Assembly (NCBI GenBank): GCA_023525975.1
Contig: CM042034.1
Coordinates: 4,223,501-4,287,500 of the forward strand
Source: Smallanthus sonchifolius
Taxonomy: Eukaryota > Streptophyta > Magnoliopsida > Asterales > Asteraceae
Direction: 5' to 3'
DNA length: 64,000 nucleotides
Both the position numbers and the translations under genes were made by a program. Shown here in pieces: positions 38,001 through 47,947 of the stretch. Below the pieces are notes generated by a model, which did not search any database, was not told the DNA's origin, and saw only the letters and a program-made list of their open reading frames with translations. The first letter of the stretch is position 1; each line of letters starts with the position of its first letter.

Positions 38001-40034
38001 ACTTGTGGGATCTTGTGTGTCGATTTTCAAGAATTACTAAATTGACGGGGGCTTCTAATCTGATGTTCTAAGTGAAGTTATTTTGTGCACTTTGGTTCTA
38101 CTAGGACTACTTAGCTAGAAAGAATTAGGATGATGTATGAAGTTGAAAACTACCGGATAGTTGAATTTAGAAACCAACTTCTAAAATGCTAAATTCCACA
38201 AAAATTAACATAATTCAACATAGTAAACTCAATAAACATCTACTGGAAGATCTAGACAGAAAAATCAGCCATGTTTCAACTAGCAGAAACTTTTGTAAAG
38301 AAAGCCTCTCGACTCATTTTATGGTGCAATTCTGAGATTTAACTATTATGTCAGTTAACATACTACAGATCAAAAGGCAAGCATCAGAATGTAAATCATA
38401 CGAAGAGTATCCAATTTTAATGCATTGGTATGAATAAAAATTTGACGTTCACATATGATAGCATTAGCATCTCTATGCAAATCATACGTAAATCTAGCAA
38501 TGTACCTTCTTCTGAACAGATATATTTTGATCAAATATTTGAGATGCATCTTCCGCAAGTATATTGTTACGTCTAGGCCTTTCAGTTTTCGATTTTTCCA
38601 GCCTAAGTTGGCTAGAAGGTGAGTCTAACTTGTCAGAACTCGATATTTCTGAAGGTAATTTTTGCAATTTAGGTTGAGCAGAAGATAACTCTAACGTATG
38701 AGAACTCGATATTTCTGGAGGTAACTTATGCAATCCAGGTAACCTCCTGCCATCTGCAAAATAATTCAAATGAGATCAAAGCTGTTGTAATCTTTGCATT
38801 TTAAAGAAGTCGTATTTCTTTTGCAGTAACAAATCAAATAATTGATGTCTGACTGGAAAACAATGCCCCATTGTCTAAAACTTCAATGTGGTGTATTTAG
38901 TATTTACAATGTTCATTTCAACTGACTAGCCGTCCACACCTTTGAGCAATGAAAAGTTGTTTTTAGGCCAAAATATATGTTCAACTTAATAAAGATCAAT
39001 TTCCCAGTTTAGGATTTATCTGATAGCCATCCTCCTATAGCTAATTTCATTTATTCTTACTGGTATCTCATAGTCTTGTGTATATATCAATCACCTCACA
39101 GTAGGTCACCCCTCTCTCACCAAGCACGCTTAACTGTGAAGTTCTCCAAACTCCACAGCCAAATGCGCCCGCTGGGTATTTGAGGCGAGTCATTTCTTGT
39201 GAACCCAACATCTCTTCTGTCTACCGTCTATGTGTGATTTAACTAGGGTGTTACAATTTAATACCTAGGGACAAATATCATGACATTATCTGAACAATAA
39301 TACGAGTGCATGGAAATTAATAGAGTTATTAACAAATGAAAATGAAGTGGCTACTGATTTTAACACAGATTATCAAAATTTTATAGGCAAATTGGATTTT
39401 AGTAATCCAAACTATGACTCAATGGCCAATAATAATCCGTACCAACAATTTAACCGGTGGCAGTTTTAACTTTCACTCAATTCCTCTCACAGTGTGATTA
39501 TGAAACGAAATAAAGAAACAAACAATCGAAGTCGAGTATAAATAAAGTGTGAATCGAGCGTCATCATTATGCTACTAGCCTACTAGATTGATTAGCAACT
39601 AAATTGAAAGTTAAGACTGCCATCGGTTTACCAGAATGGATTATTATCCGTCAATCAGTCGTAGTTTTGGTTATTAAAATTCAACTTGCCAATTTTAAAT
39701 TATCAAAAATTAACTCCAGTATATAACTCTCCTCTTATCTCCTCCGATCAATCGCCGTTCAATCAACATTTACTAACAAGCATAGAAAAAAAAAACGTAA
39801 AACCTAACAACCTGAAGAATCAGTAGTGCCGTTAGAAACTGGACCACCGGCCGCAACAGCATCGTCTCTGCCGTTATATATTCCCGCTCCACTATCGCCG
39901 TCGCCAGTAACTTCCTTCTCGAACTTAACAGACACTTCTCCAGTACTGGAGATTGCTCCAACCTGATTTAGCTCCGGTTCAGACGACGGCTCCACCGTCG
40001 GTTGAGACACAACCATCTCCGGCTGTGACGCCAC
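29030..40034 (-). CDS. UGT80A2: Sterol 3-beta-glucosyltransferase (UGT80A type), 14 exons, apparent frameshift
   Basis: The enzyme transfers glucose from UDP-glucose to membrane sterols. Minus-strand exons: 40034-39812, 38753-38506, 37475-37236, 37111-37000, 36087-35916, 35349-35286, 35106-35049, 34951-34774, 32218-32088, 31632-31530, 30479-30403, 30150-30103, 30008-29859, 29197-29030. All junctions are GT/AG. The expected protein is 656 residues, close to Arabidopsis UGT80A2. Key parts: low-complexity N-terminus; VGTRGDVQPFVAIGKRL (glycosyltransferase family 28 donor fold, exon 3); HHGGAGTTAAGLKA (exon 12); PFFGDQPFWGERVHARGVGP (exon 13); end RKCFGCS. Oddity: exon 5 is one base too long. A C7 run (35923-35929) follows the ANPP codons where six C would keep frame into exon 6. 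Apart from this, every phase agrees. Several introns hold MITEs. Confidence 0.9.
30590..30720 (-). repeat. Possible decayed Helitron 3' end in UGT80 intron 10
   Basis: GCTTCTCCCTGTGCGATGCA with GCGGGAAGC can form a hairpin near 30593-30620 and resembles the sequence near 19275-19300. The terminal CTRR is not clear and no 5' end was found, so this is tentative. Confidence 0.3.
30887..31240. mobile_element. MITE with ~170-bp inverted arms in UGT80 intron 10
   Basis: The left arm (GTCCTTGTGGTTTACTCATT, TTCATCCAAAAAGTTT, TCCTGTGTATCCTCGTGG) is the inverse of the right arm (CCACGATGATACACAGGAG, AAACTTTTTGGATGAA, AACCACAAGGAC). The arms nearly meet in the middle. No coding sequence is present. Confidence 0.8.
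32995..34375. repeat. Direct repeat pair in UGT80 intron 8
   Basis: A segment of about 130-150 bp at 32995-33130 recurs in the same orientation, diverged, at about 34200-34350. Shared words include GGGTTCCTGG, GGAGTGCC, GATTAAGGT and GTGTATACTCATCTCGG. Spacing is about 1.2 kb. The pair could be short terminal repeats of a decayed TRIM-like element or an internal duplication. No retroviral-type coding lies between them. Confidence 0.55.
36264..36617. mobile_element. Foldback MITE copy 1 (UGT80 intron 4)
   Basis: The left arm has AATCATCCAAACTATGACC and GATAATAATCCATACTGACA. The right arm is the inverse, with GTCAGTACGGATTATTATCG and GGTCATAGTTTGGATTATT. The family recurs at 39383-39693 and, as one arm, at 53624-53790. 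Confidence 0.8.
39383..39693. mobile_element. Foldback MITE copy 2 (UGT80 intron 1)
   Basis: The arms read AGTAATCCAAACTATGACTC / GTAGTTTTGGTTATTAAAA and AATAATAATCCGTACC / GGATTATTATCCG, and the ends read GGCAAATTGG / CTTGCC. The flanks AATTTTATA and AATTTTAAA may be an ~8-bp target repeat. Confidence 0.75.
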
Positions 40035-41507
40035 CTGCTTGTCACGTTTTTGATCCGGATCTACAGATTATGCCGGCGATTTGCTGGTTTCAGTGCGTAA
40101 TAGAGACGCAATACGAAGCTCCAGAACATCAATGGAGTCGTGGTGTAAAGAGTGAGAGAATCCAGATAGAAAGCAAGAGGGTGACACGTTCTGATTGTGA
40201 GGGGTGGGGGAATAACGGTGGAAATTGGTCTCTGCGTGGTTTGTACGGACCGTGGTTTAGGTGTAAATGTACAAGTTATTGTTGCGTATTTTCTCTGGAT
40301 TTAGTGTTTTTTGTCCTGGAAAGTTTCTTTATCAACATTTTTAGGTGTATGTTTATTCATGTTATAAACTGATAGTCAAATCAAAGCCCGTAACGGTCTA
40401 TACTTTTTGTTTTAAATAAAACATTTTAAAACACTAAATATTCTTAAAGATGTGGTTTTTTTGGAAATTTGAAGGTTCATTATTGTTTTATTTTTTCCTT
40501 CTCTTTAAGAGATCTGTGTTTATGTAAAAGTAGTAGATTACATTTGTGCCACGGGGTGTTTTTTAAGAAAAATTTAAATGAAAACGTCGATAGAAATAAA
40601 CATGATGGTATATTTGAAAGCTAATAAAATGTGAAGTATTTAATAAAACAATAAAAAAGGGAAGAAATAAATATCAAGCTAAATAACAAAAGAAAAAAGT
40701 TGAAAACCAGACAGTTAAAGGGTAGTATGGGACTTGAACGGGGTCTCTTCCATATGTGTACAGGCATGACCACTACGTTTGGAGGGATTACTTGCTCCAT
40801 ATTCCATTTCACATATACTCAACAAAAAGTGTTAAATTAAAAAAAAAAAAAAAAAAAAACACTTGATAGCCCTGATTAAGTCATCTCTCATGCTCCTCAC
40901 AATATATTGGCTAAATGTTATTATATATGATATTACTTTTTATTAAACATGTTATATAAAAAACTAAAATATACTTTTTAGTTTGAGTCCGACCACAATA
41001 CATTTGTTAAAAAAAAGTTTGTATTTCCATGTGGTTTTTAAAAAAATTATGGTCTTCACCGTGATGATCAACGATGGGGTGGTGTTGGCCATGGTATTCG
41101 ACGATTTATGATGGTGTTAACAACTATGTGTGATGTTTATTATAGTTAATGGTGGTTTTTATAGTTATTTATGTTTTTGGTAGCTTTTTAGTTTGCTTAA
41201 AATGAAATTAATACAAAGAGTTAATTGCACAAATGTCTAATATGGTTTGATCAAATTGCATGTTTGGTTCCAAGGGTTGAAAAATTACAAACTTAGACCG
41301 CGGATTTAACGCTTAGCCCCCCGACGTTAATTTCTGTTAGTTTTTAACGAAAAATGACCCCATGTGTTATCCTCGTGAGGGTAATTCAGACTTTTCAAAT
41401 GTTAAAACCCTAATAATATACTACCATTTTCCCGCCATAATTACATCATATGTCGATGTATCCATTAACACACAACACTACGTCGATCAACATTCTTCAA
41501 CACACCA
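40035..41507. other. UGT80 upstream region and spacer, no other gene
   Basis: The first ~150 bp are the probable UGT80 leader. An open frame on the plus strand here overlaps UGT80 exon 1 antisense and has no recognisable content. There is a 20-base A-run near 40840. At 41215-41400, GTTAATTGCACAAATGTC and AACGAAAAATGACCCC words look like one end of a common non-coding plant repeat. Confidence 0.5.
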
Positions 41508-42095
41508 TCAACGCCTTCGTAAAAAATCGTCCAACCCACATCCAATACTTACATTTGAACTTACGAACATGAAGAAATCGAGAATATGTTGCTTCAAGCA
41601 ATGTAAAACATCTTTCAAATACTCTTCACCTATTTGATTGTGTAAATCCGTCTTGATAAACTTCAATTTATAAAAATATCTTTCAACGGTTGTGGTTGCA
41701 ACCGATAAAACCAATGCTAGCTTCAATATCAGATAAACCAAAAGCTTCAATATCAGATAAACCAAAGGTTCTGGTTTCCATCATTAGCCGAGCAAAGTCA
41801 CATATTCCATCCACTTTTGCAAATTTATCATCTTTCTTTACAGTGTGATAAAAAAAACCTTCAGATCACCCGAAAGGCATGCTCTTACATTCGGATACAT
41901 CTCAGAAAATGTCACTATCTTAGAGATGTCAAACTTAGAAAACCAATCACAAGGATTTAAACCAGACATTCTCTATCAAAGTAGTTGATACCTCATCGAA
42001 TCGATTTCCAAATTCTTGAACTTGCATATCCAAAACCTTATTAAAATTTTCAACTTCAAAATGATGTCGATTAGTAGTGACATTTTTTTTATTTT
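41508..42095 (-). pseudogene. hAT transposase C-terminal relic
   Basis: On the minus strand, broken frames read NKVLDMQVQEFGNRFDEVST near 42040, then a decayed middle, then LKLALVLSVATTTVERYF and FIKTDLHNQIGEEYL (41508-41765). This is the order of the DUF4371-type hAT transposase end with its dimerisation domain. Internal stops are present. A 24-bp tandem duplication (41720-41743 and 41744-41767) adds eight in-frame residues (repeat of VYLILKLL). Confidence 0.8.
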
Positions 42096-43316
42096 GTTAA
42101 TTGTTAGATGGGTTTATTTTGGGGTTGGGATTTATGTTTAAATTAATTTGGGCTTTTGGTTTTAAATCTTTTAATTAACTTGGGTTTTTTAGTTTTATAA
42201 ACTTGGTCTTTAAAAAAGGGACTAGAGCCATTTTTCATAGGAATGTGCTAACATACAAAGGTTATGGGCCTAGTGAATCGGTTCTTGGCCTAGTGGGGAC
42301 AAAATAACAAGTGAGAACAAACTTAAAAAGAAAAGGAAATTAGGTGACTATCATTTGGGTCTTATACATAACAAGACTAAGCACTGAAGATGAGACTTGG
42401 ATAGTGAAAACCTACATAGCACAGCATACTATTCTTCAATATAGGTCCATAAAAGCAATCGCTTCTTCATTCATGGGTTCCCAGTAAGATATAGTTAACC
42501 TAATGTTTTAACTATAACTATTCAAGATAAGTTACAAAAGAAGTATGAATTGGGGGTTTCCAAATACAAGACATTCATAGCAAATACTAAAAGCTCAAGG
42601 CAAGTTCGAGGTTATTTTAAAGAACAATATTCTAAGTTGAGGTTTATATCATAGAGGTGCAGGGTGCAAATCCAGATTTCATCTTAGCACGATCTGATTG
42701 TCAAGTTCAAATCTCAACCGTTTATCAACATTCAGCGTCAATAGTATAGTAGGATTGTCTATGAAACTCCAGTAAGTTAATTTGGAATGTAACCATATGT
42801 AGGTTTCTTTTTCAGAAATTGATCGTGATAGGTATTATAGGTGTTGCTTAAGTTACAGATAATCTAATTCATTCTACTATATGTAGTGGATAGCACCTTA
42901 ATCTCTATTTTGCTTACTTTTAAAATTATGTCATATACCGGTTATTATGTGCTCTATCCGTTATGCTTAGTTGTTGTATATGACTCTGTATATGCGTATC
43001 TCTGATAACTATCCCATTTCAGTTCATGAATCTTATTACTCAGCTTACTCTAAGATTTAGTTTTCGTGTTTGTTACTTTTGGATTGTTTATACATGACTT
43101 CTTACTTGACTTGCTTTACTAGGTAATTGTAAGCGGTTACTTTACTGTACATTTATTTAGTTCTAATTATATTAATATTATCTGCTAATCTAAACTCTAA
43201 ATTCTGATACCCAAGCACACTTTCTATGTGGGTTTCATAGACTTGTCATTGCGGCATCGATGACTTGGCACCATCAGTGGCATTGTGATTAGACCACGAC
43301 GTCTCCATTATATCTG

Positions 43317-43361
<45 letters not shown>

Positions 43362-43855
43362 CGTGCTCAAATAAGCACTTGACCACATATGTATATCTGT
43401 TAGGAGGTGTATGGATTGATCCTATGCTATTTTATGAATAGTTATTTATACGAGTCTTTATATATGTCAAATAGAATAATTGTTTATATAATCAAATGGT
43501 CAAGAGGAGGTTTTTGTTTTTTTAATAGGATAACTATAATTGATTACTTGGCATAGTCTGTTGTGCACATTTGTTTCATGTTTTCGTTTACTTTGGTTGA
43601 GATGAATTTGTTTCATTTTGTATTTATTTTCAAGACTTTCTGTTATGTGTGTTTGGTTTTAAACAATGATTTCTTATATAATTCCAATAGAGTAATGCAT
43701 CCGGAGGTGTGACAAGAGTACCGGTTCCTGTATGAAGTCATTTTTTTTTTATCAATTCTTAATTTTTTGATATAATTTAAAAAAAATATTAAAGTATATA
43801 AAAGTTATTTGAGTTAAAAATTTAAAAATTTTAATGAAAGATATTGAAAATAGAT
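42096..43855. other. Intergenic spacer with compound microsatellite
   Basis: No gene is identified. A compound microsatellite, (AT)n then (GT)n, lies at about 43315-43362. The 42110-43300 part has moderate GC and may be decayed retrotransposon DNA, but I find no motif. Confidence 0.5.
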
Positions 43856-44507
43856 TTACATTACAACAATATCACCCTATCCCGACGATTTTTTTTGACC
43901 CTATAGCGACGACATGTCGTCGGTATAGATGTCGTCGGTATTGCCTTGTCCCAATAGGTCAAAGATGTCGTCGGTATAGGTGTCGTCAGCATAGGTCGAC
44001 CTATGCCGACGACATGTCGTCGCTATAGGGTTTAATTAAATAATTCAAAAAGAAATTCTATACCGACGATATGTCGTCGGTATAGGTTCTGGACTTATAT
44101 GGACGACAAGTCGTCGGGACATACCCAACCTATCCCGACGACATGTCGTTGGTATAGGCTATTTCCAATTTTTTAATTAAATTTGAAAAAGACCTATGCC
44201 GACGACATGTCGTCGGTATAGGCTATTTCCAATTTTTTTAATTAAATTTGAAAAAGACCTATGCCGACGACATGTCGTCGGTATAGGTTTATCTGTATTT
44301 TTTTATTTATTTTTTTTAATTTTCAAAATTTTCCAGAAATATTTAATTTCTAATTACCAAAACCTGCAAATCAGATAATTCAAACCATTAAAAAATTTGG
44401 TTTTCACCTATAGCGACGACATGTCGTCGGCATAGGGTGACCTATGCCGACGACTAGTGTCGTCGGTATAGGCGACGTCGGTACAGGGTCATTTCTTTGT
44501 AGCGTTA
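43856..44507. mobile_element. 646-bp mini-CACTA made of palindromic GACGACATGTCGTC units
   Basis: The element (43859-44504) has ends CATTACAACAATATCACCCT and, inverted, CGCTACAAAGAAATGACCCT, a diverged CACTACAA-type CACTA terminus. It is flanked by the 3-bp repeat TTA (43856-43858, 44505-44507). The perfect palindrome CCGACGACATGTCGTCGG or one-base variants occur about seven times (near 43908, 44008, 44063, 44136, 44200, 44263, 44411). A unit of about 64 bp holding it is duplicated at 44190-44320. There is no coding sequence. Confidence 0.78.
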
Positions 44508-44912
44508 ACCTAAAAAAATTAACATTGATGGTTTTTCCATTTTAACATTCATCCATTTTTAACCTTTTGTTACCAGTCATATTGTCACCATATCAATTCT
44601 ATCATTAAAAAAAAGTATGATCATAACAATAGAATCAGTTCAAGTAGTTTAAAAAAAAAACTTTCTTCACATATCTTTTTCTGTATAAAATAAAAAAAAT
44701 GACGACATCGACAATTTCCAGTCGTACCAATCACTATCCCCGATCTCATAAAACTTTGTACTATTTAGAAAAATGATGTCATGTGAAAATGTCCAAATCT
44801 ATTAAATAAACATATTTTAATCATAATCTATGTTGATGTATCATTTAGTTTACTCTTTATTTCCTATATTTTTCTAACATAAACCATAAAAAAAACCTTT
44901 ATTTATTAGGTA
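44505..44912. other. AT-rich spacer
   Basis: No gene is seen. Its right end (44889-44911) reads, on the minus strand, like the start region of the adjacent Helitron family (AATAAATAAAGGTTTTTT). Confidence 0.5.
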
Positions 44913-45372
44913 CTAGCTTAGATACATCCCCGTGTATTACATACGAGGTGAAAAATATCATACATAAAATTCTTAAAACTTTATTTTTATATTTTACAGA
45001 TGTAAAAATGTATTACATATACTAATGACAAAAACAAAATTCAAAATATGTAAAAATTAATATATAATTGAGTTTTGAAAACACGTTAATTATTATTTAA
45101 TATAATTTGACTTTCATTTACTATTTGGTTGAAAATAAAATTTAAACAATTAGATTTTAAATTTTTTTATGATAAGAGATAATTTAAATAAATGTGTTTT
45201 ATTAGTATAATTAATATTTTATTTAAAAATATATTATTATTATTATTGTTAAAAGATAAAAATGTATTTAATAAGAGAGAGATACGGGAAAAAAAATGAT
45301 GAAAATAAATATGAAATTGACACGTAGAATGAAAAAACCTTTATTTATTAGACAATATAAATTATATATAGA
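44913..45372 (-). mobile_element. Non-autonomous Helitron, second family member
   Basis: Read on the minus strand it starts TCTATATATAATTTATATTG with AATAAATAAAGGTTTTTT following, and ends with a decayed CCCCGTGTAT-type hairpin and CTAG. The flanking bases are A before the start and T after the end, fitting insertion between A and T. It matches the start and end of the 16077-16510 Helitron. No coding capacity. Confidence 0.75.
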
Positions 45373-46372
45373 TTAATAAATAAATGGTTGTGCAACGTGT
45401 TACAATTCTGTAAGACCAAGATTGTTTTTCTCACTTATTTTTCTTCATCACTAACTATTTACTATTTTCTTATTAAGTTCTTAATCTTCATTACTATTTA
45501 ACATTTCTATTATAATTTATAAATCTTTAATACTAACTTATTTTTTTTTATTAAACTCATATAAAACAAACTTTCTAACATAGTTTCTATTATAGCAAAG
45601 TAAAGACAAAATACATCTTATGAAATGTGATTTTATATACAGAGTAAATTGGCAATGAAATATTTAATAGATATTGTTAATTATTTTTTTAAATCTTCAA
45701 CAACATAATCATCAAACATTTATTATATCATATTTATATACAGAAATTGTTGCACAGAAAGTTCATTGAAACTGGAAAATAAGATTATGCACATATTACT
45801 GAAATGATTTCAAATTTTTAACATATTATTATTTTATGTATATGTTAAATATAAAATCTTTTACTTGTGTCACACATGTTTTAAGGTAGTGATTGTATAT
45901 TTGATGTAATTCGGTTATGCAAATTAAGACCAAACAATTTCAAGTTAATTTACGATACAAGTTAGAATATGTAAAATAGTACTTATATAAGCTTAATTTA
46001 ATTAGATATATGAGATATGATCATCCCTAAAAACCAAAGCTTACACTAATTTGATTGCCCAAGTAAAAATGTGCTAGAAGACCAACCATACACAAATATG
46101 ATGGTCGAGTTGAAAAAAGCGCCATTGTATGTGTTGAGTAGCATGTTGGAATGATTAATATATAATTTCTCTAAGCTTTTGACATCTTACACTAATCTTA
46201 CGAATATTTTCCGGACACCAACTTTATAGGACATATTTACATTGACCTTACAAAAGTTTCCCAACACTAACGTATTAGCCACTAACCTTACCAAAGTTTC
46301 CCAACACTTACCTATTAGCCGGTAACCCAACACTACCTTTCTACACAAATGACCACATATAAATAAAATTAC
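45373..46372. other. AT-rich intergenic spacer
   Basis: I see nothing coding here. There is a short local duplication near 46240-46310 (CTTACCAAAGTTTCCCAACAC and CCTATTAGCC words repeated). Confidence 0.55.
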
Positions 46373-46768
46373 AACCAATGTTTTCAGAACTGGACCGGCT
46401 AATCATATCGAAACTAGACACATACCTGGTCCGTTTGTGTGTAGTTGAACCACTTTACATTGAACCGGCCGGTCATCGGTCGGACCGGATTTAAAATTTT
46501 TGTAGTTTCTTTTTCTTCAAAATCTCTATTTCTTATCAATTTAATATTACAAGTTACATATTTTATTTATTTAAGCCTTCATATCACATTAAAATTACAA
46601 ATTCATATCAAAACAATAAATATTTTATATTTTGTATATGTATGCATATTTTTAATTTTTATATTATTTATGACATCAGTTGGTTCTTAAATTTGGTCCA
46701 ACTGGTTCGACCAGTGGACCTCTGTGATAACCGGTTCACCGTCTGGTCCGATTCTAAAAACATTGGTT
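46373..46768. mobile_element. MITE with AACCAATGTTTT inverted ends
   Basis: The left end AACCAATGTTTTCAGAACTG and right end (inverse) AACCAATGTTTTTAGAATCG form inverted repeats. GGACC/GGTCC and CCGGTT words occur in both arms. The arrangement resembles the element at 732-1309. No coding sequence is supported. Confidence 0.65.
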
Positions 46769-47099
46769 ATAACTATTTTTTCCATGAAAAAATTAAAAGT
46801 TTCCATGACTTTCTCAAACTTTGGTGTTCGTAGAGGATTTTCCTCTACCACTATGTCACCAACCCCAATATTTTTAGGGAAAAATACCAAAATGAATATT
46901 TTGTCCATCTAAAAAAATTCGGAGGCTAAGTCTTTTGAATTTAAAGGCTTAGTCGGCAAAACCTAAAGAAGCCGGCTTTGAACAGGCTAAGTGTCCATTT
47001 TAATATTTTTAAAAGGACTATGTCCATTTTGATATTTTTTCCATATTTTTATCACTTAAATATTAAAAAATTTTGTCTTTTAAAAAAAATTAAATATTA

Positions 47100-47947
47100 A
47101 AAAAATATGAAAAGAAGAGAGAAGTTTGAATCCAAAGAGTGGCGTTGATAATGGCGTCCAATTGTATCGATCCGCCATAGCCATGTGGTCCTTCACAACG
47201 TAAATTCAAAATCACAATTAACCACACCATCTCTCACACACCTCCATGTGTGCACTGTGCAAGCATCTTCCTTTCGATTCAAGTATAAACCCTACAATTA
47301 TATTCACATCCAGCAATCGAATCTCTTATCGATCGATTCCGCTTATTCTTTTGGTCAATCTCTGAAGTACTATTCAAGCAAATCAACTCAATCACAGATA
47401 TCGAAGAAACCAGGTCATATTTTCGTTTTCACACCTAATATCTATATTATGCATCGATTTTAGTTGCCGATTGTATTTCGTCGCCAATTGGTTGTGAAGT
47501 TTGTTTCGTTAGGGTTACTAATGATTACGATATGCTATCGGATTTCATGATCCGGTTTACTCGGATTCAGTTACGGTTTTATTCGGTGAACTTTGTTTGA
47601 TTCAGATGCGATATCTTCAAAATTTTAGGATATAACTTGAATTATCTAGGATTATGTTTACGATTTTGCTTATTTTCATGATGCATCTGTGAGATCGTCA
47701 GCTTGTTTGATAATTGCTTAAGCTCTGTTGTTATTATGTTTATATAGATTCAATAATAGTTATAATAAGATTTAGAGCAAAAGCAAGTGCCAGATAAACT
47801 GATGCTGCATTAAATTTTTGGGAGCGAAACAGGTCTGCTCATTAGTAATTGATTTCATGTAGGGTAATTGAAGATCTGCATCTGCATAAACACAGTTTTT
47901 CAGTGAAATCGCTTATGTAAATAGAAGAGAAAAGAATGTTAAGGTAA
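47100..47947 (+). promoter_or_regulatory. Leader region of the Raf-like kinase gene, probable 5' UTR intron
   Basis: Upstream of the kinase start the sequence changes from AT-rich to mixed composition near 47130-47410. A donor-like AACCAG-GTCATATT (near 47412) and an acceptor-like GAAACAG-GTCTGCTC (near 47832) with a T-rich interval suggest a ~420-bp intron in the 5' untranslated region. Short upstream ATGs exist. No transcription start or TATA box is assigned. Confidence 0.45.

Noticed and set aside
39953..40372. 139-residue plus-strand frame
   Set aside because: It is antisense to UGT80 exon 1, shares no recognisable family motif and is explained by the GC-rich coding strand opposite.
40728..40812. 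tRNA-like stretch with GTTCAAGTCCC on the minus strand
   Set aside because: The B-box-like word is present but no cloverleaf forms, and the nearby A-run is on the wrong side for a minus-strand SINE tail.
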